Assembly: GCA_900757595.1 (NCBI GenBank) | Contig: CAAEOL010000010.1 | Span: 1-50,486, forward strand | Direction: 5' to 3' | Source of the DNA: an uncultured Collinsella sp. | Lineage (GTDB): Bacteria; Actinomycetota; Coriobacteriia; Coriobacteriales; Coriobacteriaceae | DNA: 50,486 nucleotides | In this document: in pieces, positions 8,439 through 15,842 of the stretch | How positions within the stretch are numbered: the first letter of the stretch is position 1 | Layout of the letters: each line of letters begins with the position of its first letter | The notes under the pieces: model-generated | What the model was told of the DNA's origin: nothing | What the model saw: the letters and a program-made list of their open reading frames with translations, nothing else | Databases searched by the model: none | Made by a program: the position numbers and the translations under genes

Positions 8439-9156
8439 GGGGAAGGTCCTCTCCCTCGGCCATGCGGCCAAGCAGAATCGCGGTTACGGGACGCAAGTCC
8501 TCGGGCACCGTCACCTTAAGGTTATCGCGCGGGCTCTGGACGCAGCGGACGCGCCCACCCATGCGCTCGACCAGCGACGAATCATCGGTGCCGATAAAGC
8601 CCTCGGCAATGGCTGCAGCGTGGGCGCGCTTCATAGCATCAATGCTAAAGATCTGCGGCGTCTGCGCAGCCCAATAAAGCTCACGCGGCGGCGTCTCGAC
8701 GATGTTATCGCCGTCAACGATCTTGAGCGTGTCGATCGCGGGTTGACCGCACACGACACCGTCGAGCGAGCGGTCGCCCACAAGCACGTCGATCGCATGA
8801 TCGATGGCCTCGGTCGTGATGAGCGGACGAGCGCCATCGTGAATGGCGACGTATTCAAAGCCCGCCGGCACCGCGTGCACGCCGGCACGGGTGGAGTCCT
8901 GGCGGGTATCGCCGGCATCGGCAAAACTGATGGGCGTGTCATAGTCAAACGGGTCGATGGCCAGGCGGCGCATCTCGGCACGACGCTCGGCAGGACACAC
9001 CACCACGATGTGGCCGACCTTGTCGCTACGATCGAACGCACGGATGGACCAGCTCATAAGCGGACGGCCCGCTACATTGACGAGCTGCTTGCCACCGGGG
9101 TTACCAAAGCGCTGGCCGCTGCCACCGGCAACGACCACGGCGCATACGGGCGCCAT
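8428..9156 (-). CDS. ispD: 2-C-methyl-D-erythritol 4-phosphate cytidylyltransferase
   Basis: 242 residues. The N-terminus VCAVVVAGGSGQRFG is the CTP-binding glycine-rich loop (GGxGxR). VAIHDGARPLI and WAAQTPQIF are family motifs, and TDDSSLVE follows. It converts MEP to CDP-ME. The start overlaps the disA stop in TAATG, and ispF overlaps its end, so the three are coupled. Confidence 0.96.
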   Translation of the reverse strand: MAPVCAVVVAGGSGQRFGNPGGKQLVNVAGRPLMSWSIRAFDRSDKVGHIVVVCPAERRAEMRRLAIDPFDYDTPISFADAGDTRQDSTRAGVHAVPAGFEYVAIHDGARPLITTEAIDHAIDVLVGDRSLDGVVCGQPAIDTLKIVDGDNIVETPPRELYWAAQTPQIFSIDAMKRAHAAAIAEGFIGTDDSSLVERMGGRVRCVQSPRDNLKVTVPEDLRPVTAILLGRMAEGEDLPHVQ

Positions 9157-10223
9157 TATGCGTTCCCCTGTTTGGTGCCCTTCATGCGGTACAGGGAGTC
9201 CGCAAGAATGGCAGGGTTGTTAACGCCAAAGTCGCCCAGGCGCTCCGGATCCTCGCTGATGTCGTCCATGAGCTCCTGCAGCGAGCCGTACTCGTCGACG
9301 ATCTTCTCGGCCACGCCGTCGCGCACGACGGACACGCGAGAAAGCGTGCGCAGGCCCAGCGGTGTCATGACGGAGTCCTCGTCCAAGTCATCGTAGCCCA
9401 GAACCGCCGCCACATGCTGCGGGTCGGACAAGTCCTTGGGCGTCATACGGGCAAGCTCAGCGCGAATCTTCTCGGCGTTTGCCTCGGAGGAATCGCTTGC
9501 GTAGTCGCGGATCATCAGATCGTATTCGGTATCCATGCTGGAGCCCGCGAGCTGCTCGAGCTGCATCTGCACGAGCTTGCCCTGATTACCCAGCTTGACA
9601 ATGCAATCCTTAAGCTCGGTCTTTGCCTGCTGCATGATCTCGAAGCTCGAGAAAATACCGGTGATGTCGGCGAGCGTGACGTAGTCGTCGAGCTCGAGGG
9701 CCGTCAGGCGCAGCAGGGAGCGATCAAGCGACTGACGGGTAGTCTGGAGCGTGGCGACGAGCTGATTGACCGAGCTCATGATGGTGGTGACGGGCTGGAT
9801 CTCGTAGCTCTTGCCGTGGACGTACACGTTGACGACGGCACGACGAGCCGAAACCGAGATCACGATGGCGTCGGTAAGCACCGACATGCGAGCGGCAGTA
9901 CGGTGACGCATGCCCGTCTCACTCGTGGCGAGCGAGGGATCGGGATTGAGGTGGAAGTTGGCGCGCAGGATCTGGGTGAGGTCGCCATCGATAACGATGG
10001 CGCCGTCCATCTTGGAAAGCTCGAACAGGCGGTTCGAGGTAAACGAAATGTTGAGCGGGAAGCCGTCGTTACCGGCGGCGAGCACGTTTTCGGTGTCGCC
10101 GACGCAGATAAGGGCGCCCAGGTGACCGGCAATGATCATGTCGAGGGCGGTGCGGATCGGCTGGCCAGGTGCCGTCAGGCGAATGGCCTGTTCCATACGC
10201 TTTTGCAGCTCGTTCTTATCCAA
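9156..10223 (-). CDS. disA: DNA integrity scanning diadenylate cyclase DisA
   Basis: 355 residues. The DAC domain has DGA (73-75) and GMRHRTA (RHRTA at 106-110), the catalytic signatures for condensing two ATP into c-di-AMP. The middle is helical and the C-terminal part (LSDPQHVAAVLGYDDLDED... GLRTLSRVSVV) is the helix-hairpin-helix DNA-binding region. Full length compared with Bacillus DisA (about 360 aa). It is the first gene of the disA-ispD-ispF-cysS-rlmB-yacP cluster; radA, which often precedes it, is absent here. Its promoter should lie in 10224-10384, which it shares with divergent mntP. Confidence 0.96.
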   Translation of the reverse strand: MDKNELQKRMEQAIRLTAPGQPIRTALDMIIAGHLGALICVGDTENVLAAGNDGFPLNISFTSNRLFELSKMDGAIVIDGDLTQILRANFHLNPDPSLATSETGMRHRTAARMSVLTDAIVISVSARRAVVNVYVHGKSYEIQPVTTIMSSVNQLVATLQTTRQSLDRSLLRLTALELDDYVTLADITGIFSSFEIMQQAKTELKDCIVKLGNQGKLVQMQLEQLAGSSMDTEYDLMIRDYASDSSEANAEKIRAELARMTPKDLSDPQHVAAVLGYDDLDEDSVMTPLGLRTLSRVSVVRDGVAEKIVDEYGSLQELMDDISEDPERLGDFGVNNPAILADSLYRMKGTKQGNA

Positions 10224-10384
10224 GGCATCGCTCCCATCGTATACGCTCCATAAACGCCAATAAGTTTCTCACGGTTTGCCCCTGTGACGCCCGCAAAATC
10301 CGATGCTTACAGAATGAGCGAACACAGCTGAGAGCCCCAATCCAAATGAGCTGCTTATGTGGTAGCATCGGGATTCGCATAAAT

Positions 10385-10528
10385 GAGGGAGTAGTCGCGT
10401 GATCGGGTTCGCCTCCGGTGGCGCGGCAAGTCAACACACTGGCCGATGCGGCCTGGCTTGCCTTAATGAACGAGACTCGTGGCTGTGCGCGCAACGCGTA
10501 CGCCACGGGTCTTTTTTGTTACTCCCTC
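10385..10528 (+). promoter_or_regulatory. yybP-ykoY-type (Mn2+) riboswitch upstream of mntP
   Basis: The outer stem GAGGGAGTA (10385-10393) pairs perfectly with TACTCCCTC (10520-10528), giving the GGGAGUA start typical of this class. Inside are a hairpin closed by GGCAAG.../...CTTGCC and the segment AATGAACGAGACTC. A strong hairpin (GACTCGTGGC with GCCACGGGTC, about 10470-10511) followed by six T residues at 10512-10517 looks like an intrinsic terminator within the switch. Mn2+-responsive switches of this class commonly precede mntP (established knowledge). The assignment rests on motif reading, not a covariance model. Confidence 0.75.
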
Positions 10529-10570
10529 AAGAGGTACACGCGGGCCCGCCCGCAGAGAGGGAGCCAGACT

Positions 10571-11155
10571 ATGGGACTCGCAGAGCTCGTGTTGCTCGCC
10601 GTTGGCCTTTCGATGGACGCCTTTGCCGTTTCCATCTGCAAGGGCCTCGGCATGAAAAAGATCAACCTTAAAGTCGCCGTAGTGCTCGGCCTGTTCTTTG
10701 GCGGCTTCCAGGCCGGCATGCCCGTGATCGGATGGGCGCTTGGCAGCCAGTTTATGGGCATCATCGGCCCCATCGACCACTGGATCGCCTTTATCCTGCT
10801 CGCCTTCATTGGCGGCAAAATGCTGTGGGAGGCCTTTACCGAGGACGAGGACGAGGATGAGGGCGACGGCAAGGATGCCGAAAAGATTGACCTGGGCGAG
10901 TACCTGATCCTCGCCATCGCCACCTCAATCGACGCCCTAGCCGTAGGCATCTCATTTGCCGCGCTCTCGGTCGACATCATGCCCGCCGTGTCGCTCATCG
11001 GCATCACGACCTTTATCTTCTCCGTCGCCGGCGTAGTGATCGGCCACACCTTTGGCGCGCGCTACGAAAAGCCTGCCACCATCGTGGGTGGCGTCGTGCT
11101 CATCCTCATCGGGCTTAAGATCTTGCTTGAGCATCTGGGGATTCTCGCGATATAA
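10571..11155 (+). CDS. mntP: Manganese efflux pump MntP
   Basis: 194 residues from the ATG at 10571 (GAGGGAG upstream); the frame extends further upstream but that part is the riboswitch. About six membrane helices. The family hallmarks are GLSMDAFAVSICKG near the N-terminus and the repeat-related ATSIDALAVGISFA in the second half, whose Asp residues lie in the metal path. The central cytoplasmic loop is rich in Asp/Glu (EDEDEDEGDGKD). It exports Mn2+, and expression is probably raised by Mn2+ through the leader. Confidence 0.95.
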   Translation: MGLAELVLLAVGLSMDAFAVSICKGLGMKKINLKVAVVLGLFFGGFQAGMPVIGWALGSQFMGIIGPIDHWIAFILLAFIGGKMLWEAFTEDEDEDEGDGKDAEKIDLGEYLILAIATSIDALAVGISFAALSVDIMPAVSLIGITTFIFSVAGVVIGHTFGARYEKPATIVGGVVLILIGLKILLEHLGILAI

Positions 11156-11195
11156 AAAACGCCTCTCATAAGCTCAACGTCAATGTAGAGGTCTC

Positions 11196-11265
11196 ATGCA
11201 GAGTTTTGCATAATGCCTTTTCGTGCAGACTTTTGCATGTCATACTGATATGCAAAAGTCTGCAC
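11196..11265 (+). promoter_or_regulatory. HipB operator sites (three half-sites) of hipBA
   Basis: The motif TGCAGA(C/G)TTTTGCA occurs three times at about 27-bp spacing: 11197-11210, 11224-11237 and, inverted, 11251-11264. The last two form a perfect 16-bp inverted repeat (11223-11238 with 11250-11265). The sites end 15 bp before the hipB start, consistent with autorepression by HipB or HipBA (inference from the family). Confidence 0.8.
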
Positions 11266-11279
11266 ATTAGGAGATCGCC

Positions 11280-11750
11280 ATGGATACCCTTCCCATCACC
11301 ACACCGCGTCAAGCTGGCATCTATGTGCGCCAGGCACGCGAGGCTCAGGGTCTCACCCGTGCCGCCCTCGCCAAAAAGGCCGGTGTTTCGGAGCGCCTGC
11401 TCGCATCGCTCGAGCTGGGCGACGCCACTGGCATTCGACTCGACAAGCTGCTGACGATTTTCAATGCTCTTGGACTGGCGCTCGCCGCTCAAGGGGATAT
11501 CGCCGAAACGAAAAATGAGCGACCAGTCGACGCCCCGCATGCCGACCTGCAACCTCGCAGCATCCCCAGGCGCCATCACACTCAACGTCCCCATCATCGC
11601 AACAGTCGTAGTACCGCCATTCCGGCTCTTGCAGATGCCCCCTTTACATCCGCACTTTACGACGAGATCTTCGCCGATTTCGTCATGTCCAATCTCGGAG
11701 TCTCGATTGCCGCAAACGCATCTAACCAAACCAAGCCCGAAGGGAAATAG
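11280..11750 (+). CDS. hipB: HipB-type XRE antitoxin
   Basis: 156 residues. Residues about 14-70 are a Cro/CI-type HTH: VRQAREAQGLTRAALAKKAGVSERLLASLELGDATGIRLDKLLTIFNALG. The tail after residue 80 is Pro/His/Arg-rich, then DAPFTSALYDEIFADFVMSNLGV; it is longer than E. coli HipB (88 aa). AGGAG lies upstream. The stop is 3 nt before hipA. It is expected to neutralise HipA and repress the operon through the adjacent repeats. Confidence 0.85.
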   Translation: MDTLPITTPRQAGIYVRQAREAQGLTRAALAKKAGVSERLLASLELGDATGIRLDKLLTIFNALGLALAAQGDIAETKNERPVDAPHADLQPRSIPRRHHTQRPHHRNSRSTAIPALADAPFTSALYDEIFADFVMSNLGVSIAANASNQTKPEGK

Positions 11751-11753
11751 CCA

Positions 11754-13058
11754 ATGGCCAGAACATCACTTCGGACCATTATTTGCGGCGTACCTGCGGG
11801 AACGCTCACGCAAGATGAGAACGGTCTTATCAGCTTTACCTACGATCATGACTATGACGGGCCAGCCCTATCGACCAACATACCCGTATCGAATCGCACA
11901 TACGGACAACAGGTCATGAATCCGTACCTGTTTGGCCTTCTACCCGACAGCGAGGACCAGCGAAAAGCGATTGCCGCCGAATTCGACGTTAGGCCCAACA
12001 ATCCCGTTGCGTTGCTCAGCCATATCGGACTCGACTGTCCGGGCGGAGTGCAGTTTTATGCCAAAGAAGATGCCGACGCCGTCCTGCATCGCGCTGGCGA
12101 TTACCGCCCTATAGACGACCACGAAATTGCTCTCCGCCTCAAGTCGATCAGAGATGACCGCGATGCATCGTGGATGGGTCTAGATGAAAGTTGGTCACTT
12201 GGAGGCAACCAGGGCAAGTTCGCGCTCGCGTTCATTAACGGCCGCTGGTGCGAATGCATGGGCTCCTCGCCCACGACGCATATTTTCAAAAATGGCGTTA
12301 ACGGATTTAAACTCGAGGCTCTCAATGAGTTTGTCTGCATGAAAAGCGCCCAGCGAGCCGGTATCGCAACGGCAAACGTCGAATATCGTATGTTTGAGGA
12401 CGAACCTACCCTCATTGTTGAGCGCTATGACCGCGTGAAAGTCGAAGACGGAACGATCAGGCGCCTACATCAAGAAGACCTCTGTCAGGCACTTGGGGTG
12501 ATGCCCGCCCAAAAGTACACGGCAGACGGCGGCCCGACCACACGCGACATTCAAGAGCTCCTCGTAACTACGAGCCACCATCAACTTAACCTGCATCTGT
12601 TTACGCAGATACTGTTCTTCAACGCCATTATCGGCGCACCGGATGCGCATGCGAAAAACTATTCCCTGCTCCTTGGAAACGACGGCGCAGCCATGATGGC
12701 TCGAATGTACGATGTCGCATCGGGCTTGGCGTATGAGAGCATGCGACGTCGGGCACGCCTTGCTATGAGCGTTGGCGGCGAAAATCGTGTGGGGCGCATC
12801 GGTCCAGGTGCTATCCGCCGATACCACGGTATGGGCGACCCCGCGCTGGAGACGGCGCTCACCGATGCCGGGCTATCCGAGAAGTTTTGCTTTGCGACCA
12901 TGATGGACCTCGCCTACGAGGTACCCATTTGCATGGAAGAGGTCATGGACGAATACGCCGACCTGCCCGGCATGGCGGACCTGCGCGATCATATGCTCGG
13001 CCCCGTCCGCGAAAACTGCCAGCGAACCCTCGACCTCATCAGGGCGGATATGGGCTAG
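11754..13058 (+). CDS. hipA: HipA-type serine/threonine kinase toxin
   Basis: 434 residues, full length for HipA. The N-subdomain has PVSNRTYGQQVMNPYLFGLLPD. It carries SLGGNQGKFALAF (148-160), HIFK with the putative ATP-binding Lys179, the conserved QEDLCQALG (240-248), the catalytic loop GAPDAHAKN (D297, H299, N302) and metal-binding MYDVASGL (D320). Family members phosphorylate an aminoacyl-tRNA synthetase or another target and induce dormancy; the target here is unknown. No truncation is seen. It is co-transcribed with hipB. Confidence 0.92.
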   Translation: MARTSLRTIICGVPAGTLTQDENGLISFTYDHDYDGPALSTNIPVSNRTYGQQVMNPYLFGLLPDSEDQRKAIAAEFDVRPNNPVALLSHIGLDCPGGVQFYAKEDADAVLHRAGDYRPIDDHEIALRLKSIRDDRDASWMGLDESWSLGGNQGKFALAFINGRWCECMGSSPTTHIFKNGVNGFKLEALNEFVCMKSAQRAGIATANVEYRMFEDEPTLIVERYDRVKVEDGTIRRLHQEDLCQALGVMPAQKYTADGGPTTRDIQELLVTTSHHQLNLHLFTQILFFNAIIGAPDAHAKNYSLLLGNDGAAMMARMYDVASGLAYESMRRRARLAMSVGGENRVGRIGPGAIRRYHGMGDPALETALTDAGLSEKFCFATMMDLAYEVPICMEEVMDEYADLPGMADLRDHMLGPVRENCQRTLDLIRADMG

Positions 13059-13089
13059 ACGCCAATCAATTTCCCATTTCTTAAAAGAA

Positions 13090-13140
13090 GAGAGGGGACA
13101 CCTGTCGCAAAAGACCGGGTACCCCCTCTCGTAATGTCAT
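13090..13140. terminator. Possible bidirectional terminator between hipA and pepD
   Basis: GAGAGGGG (13090-13097) pairs with CCCCTCTC (13133-13140) between two convergent genes. There is no good T-tract on either side, so strength is uncertain. Confidence 0.5.
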
Positions 13141-13185
13141 TTGCAATCCGCTAGCACGTGGCTCGGACTGCTGCTAGCGCAACCT

Positions 13186-14643
13186 TTACGCGGCGAGGCG
13201 CTTGAGGACGTCGATGAGCAGCTCGTAGAAGCGCTCGGCAGAAGCGAGCTCCATGCTCTCGTCCGGGGTGTGGACATCGGAGAGCGTCGGGCCCACGGCG
13301 ATGGCGTCCAGGCCGTGCAGGGCCTCGGCAAACAGGCCGCACTCAAGGCCGGCGTGAATGGACTCGATGCGCAGCTCGGAGCCAAAGAGCTCGCGATAGC
13401 TCTCGACAAAGACGTCGCGGACCGGCGAATGCTCGGCATAGCTCCAGCCGGGATACTCGAACTCAAACTTGGCGTCGAAGCCCAGGACATCGGCAAGCGT
13501 CTGCAAACGATCCTTGAACTCGTTCTGCAGCGAGGTGATCGAGGAGCGCGGGGAAAGCATGATCTTAACCTCGTCGTCAGAGGTGGCAACCACACCGATG
13601 TTGGAGGAAACCTCGACGGAGCCGTCGGTGGCGACGTTGCGGCGAATCACGCCGTTAGGGGCAAGACGCAGGGCGCGGATGAGGGCAAGCGCGGACTTCT
13701 GGTCCATGGCCTCGACCTCGGCGTCGTCGGCAATCTCGACGGTGCAGGTAAAGCCGGGGTCGAAGACCTCGAGCTCGGCAGTGACGTCGGCGATGATGTC
13801 CTTTGCGATCTGGGCCGCGGCCTCGGCGGCAGCGTGGTCGGCATAGACCAGAACAGCCTTGCACTCACGGTTGATGGCGTTGTCCTTGGTGCCGCCGTTA
13901 AAGCCCACGATGGCGGGCTCGCCGGCAACCATCAGGCGGTCGATGATGCGGGCCATGATGAGGTTGCCGTTGCCGCGCTCCAGGTGGATATCGCTGCCGG
14001 AGTGGCCGCCCAGCAGGCCGGAGATGTCGAGCGTGAGGGTGCTACCGATCTTGTGCTCGCGCGCGATGGGGCAGGTGTAGGTAACGACGATGCCGCCGGC
14101 GCAGCTGACGGTGGCAACGCCCTCTTCCTCGGAGTCAAGGTTAATCATGGTGCGGGCGCTAATCTGGGACTTGTCGAGCGTCTCGGCGCCGACCAGGCCA
14201 GTCTCCTCGTCGGTGGTGAACACGCACTCGAGGGCCGGATGGGCAATCGAATCGTCGTTGAGCACGGTAAGCATAAGCGCGACGGCGATACCGTTGTCGG
14301 CGCCCAGAGTGGTGCCGTTAGCGGTGAGGACGCCGTCCTTGACGACCAGGTCGATACCATCGGTCGTAAAGTCGTGCTCAACGGAGCCCAACTTGTCGCA
14401 CACCATATCGATGTGGCCCTGCAGCATCACGGTCGGAGCATTCTCGGCGCCGGCAGAAGCGGGCTTGCGAATGATGACGTTGTAGACCTCGTCCTGGTAC
14501 ACATCGAGGCCGCGCTCCTTAGCAAACGCAACCAGGAAATCGCTGATGCCCTTCTCGTTGCCAGACCCACGGGGGATCGCGCTGACCTCCTCAAAGAAAT
14601 GGAACAGCTGGGCGGGCTCGTAGCCGGTGATCTTGTAATCCAT
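13186..14643 (-). CDS. pepD: Xaa-His (aminoacyl-histidine) dipeptidase PepD
   Basis: 485 residues from the ATG at 14643, chosen for its AAGGAGG site; an upstream ATG at 14748 is less likely. It is an M20 family metallopeptidase: VMLQGHIDMVCD holds the first zinc ligand HxD, LGADNGIAVA the bridging Asp, TTDEETGLVGA the catalytic Glu pair, and LLGGHSGSDIHLERGN the lid region. It is a cytoplasmic dipeptidase cleaving dipeptides such as carnosine. It is monocistronic: the gap upstream (14644-14791) separates it from a toxin-antitoxin pair. Confidence 0.94.
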   Translation of the reverse strand: MDYKITGYEPAQLFHFFEEVSAIPRGSGNEKGISDFLVAFAKERGLDVYQDEVYNVIIRKPASAGAENAPTVMLQGHIDMVCDKLGSVEHDFTTDGIDLVVKDGVLTANGTTLGADNGIAVALMLTVLNDDSIAHPALECVFTTDEETGLVGAETLDKSQISARTMINLDSEEEGVATVSCAGGIVVTYTCPIAREHKIGSTLTLDISGLLGGHSGSDIHLERGNGNLIMARIIDRLMVAGEPAIVGFNGGTKDNAINRECKAVLVYADHAAAEAAAQIAKDIIADVTAELEVFDPGFTCTVEIADDAEVEAMDQKSALALIRALRLAPNGVIRRNVATDGSVEVSSNIGVVATSDDEVKIMLSPRSSITSLQNEFKDRLQTLADVLGFDAKFEFEYPGWSYAEHSPVRDVFVESYRELFGSELRIESIHAGLECGLFAEALHGLDAIAVGPTLSDVHTPDESMELASAERFYELLIDVLKRLAA

Positions 14644-14791
14644 GGTGCCTCCTTGGCGCAACTGGTTAGACAGTAAGACATGCGTCTTGTATATTCCCAG
14701 ACTTTGCGTGCATAAACCAGTCGAAAACGCCGAGCGCCCTTGCATCATCGGCTAACGGCGGGGAAACGCCACTTTATTAAGATAAAGCAGG

Positions 14792-15313
14792 CTAGACGGG
14801 CCGTGCCGAAGGGGCGTTGGACCCTTCAACCAACCTCAACGCCTGTTGAACATTAATGCATACACCATTGGTATGTTTAATAAGATTCTTGTCCTCCGTC
14901 ACAACGTAATCGGCATCAATGCGATTGGCGACGCCCAGCATCAGGTCGTCCTCAAAGTCATTGTGGTGGTACTTGAACACAAAGGAGTCGAAGACCTCGT
15001 CTGCACCGACCGGGGCGATGAGGGCTAGCTCGCGCATCTGTCGAACGCATGCCCAAGCCGTTTCGTCTGCCGCCGCAATGGCGTTATCGCTCAGTGAGCC
15101 AGTCTTTCTTCGGCACTCCTGCTTGATTGCCGCCGAGACAAGATATGAAACGTCTTTGACCGAAAGCGACGAGGCAAACAGGGCAATCCGCTCCGAGGCG
15201 TCGGCAATCTCGATCAGATGGACGACATTTGCCGTACGGTCGGACCTGCCAGAAAAATAATCCATCCATACGTTGGTATCGATTAACAGCTTGAGGACGC
15301 CTTCTGTGCTCAT
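14792..15313 (-). CDS. PIN-domain RNase toxin (VapC-like)
   Basis: 173 residues from the ATG at 15313. KLLIDTNVWMDYF gives the first catalytic Asp of a PIN domain; DDLMLGVANRIDADYVVTEDKNL gives the later acidic residues. The start overlaps the upstream antitoxin stop as ATGA, a typical toxin-antitoxin coupling. It probably cleaves RNA when free of antitoxin. The partner is a RelB/DinJ-like protein rather than a usual VapB, which is a less common pairing. Confidence 0.85.
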   Translation of the reverse strand: MSTEGVLKLLIDTNVWMDYFSGRSDRTANVVHLIEIADASERIALFASSLSVKDVSYLVSAAIKQECRRKTGSLSDNAIAAADETAWACVRQMRELALIAPVGADEVFDSFVFKYHHNDFEDDLMLGVANRIDADYVVTEDKNLIKHTNGVCINVQQALRLVEGSNAPSARPV

Positions 15314-15669
15314 AGTTCCACCCATTCGGGATAGCGCTCCGCCATGGCCTCCTCATAGAGGTCGTCATAGTCTCCCGAGAACTCAGGGATGGGGATGCCG
15401 TATTTGAGGCACGAATCGCGAACGATATGGCTGCCTTGCGCGGCCCTTGACTCCATGCGCCGGGGCTCCACTCCGTCAGAAACCGGAGCCGCCGCGTCTC
15501 CCTTCGAGGGCATGCGTCCGTTAACGACCAGATACTCCCAAAGTGTCCGAACGGCTTGTGACGGCGTCATGCCAATATGAGTCAGGACGGCGTCTCCCGC
15601 CTCTTTGAGCTGGCGATCTATACGCACGTTCATCTGAATAGATTTTTTATCGAGCAATTCGGCTTCCAT
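15310..15669 (-). CDS. RelB/DinJ-type antitoxin
   Basis: 119 residues. The N-terminal ribbon-helix-helix IQMNVRIDRQLKEAGDAVLTHIGMTPSQAVRTLWEYLV matches the RelB/DinJ family. The C-terminal part is acidic (EFSGDYDDLYEEAMAERYPEW), fitting a toxin-wrapping segment. It is preceded by AAGGATGAG. It is the first gene of the pair; a palindrome sits over its promoter. Confidence 0.88.
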   Translation of the reverse strand: MEAELLDKKSIQMNVRIDRQLKEAGDAVLTHIGMTPSQAVRTLWEYLVVNGRMPSKGDAAAPVSDGVEPRRMESRAAQGSHIVRDSCLKYGIPIPEFSGDYDDLYEEAMAERYPEWVEL

Positions 15670-15685
15670 GCCTCATCCTTCAGGT

Positions 15686-15716
15686 TGCTATACATCATCC
15701 TGGACTTAGTATAGCA
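15686..15716 (-). promoter_or_regulatory. Operator palindrome and -10 box of the toxin-antitoxin operon
   Basis: TGCTATAC (15686-15693) and GTATAGCA (15709-15716) form a perfect inverted repeat with a 15-bp centre. On the minus strand it includes TATACT (15713-15708), a good -10 box, about 40 bases before the antitoxin start. This fits autorepression by the antitoxin. Confidence 0.65.
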
Positions 15717-15737
15717 TCCATAAGAGCGCAGCAATGC

Positions 15738-15776
15738 CTTACCGGGAGGTGTAGTGGCTTACATTTTCCCGGTAAG
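15738..15776. repeat. Inverted repeat downstream of the ABC exporter
   Basis: CTTACCGGGA (15738-15747) pairs perfectly with TCCCGGTAAG (15767-15776). It follows the exporter gene (minus strand) and could end that transcript, although no T-tract follows. Confidence 0.5.
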
Positions 15777-15842
15777 CACCAACCTCGAACAGCTTTCCAC
15801 CATGGCAGAAATTAAGACTCAAATGGGCTAACCTTCCGGCGT

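Noticed and set aside
11156..11195. A hairpin after mntP (CCTCT...AGAGG) as an mntP terminator
   Set aside because: The T-tract is on the wrong strand for mntP and the loop is long; no minus-strand gene ends there.
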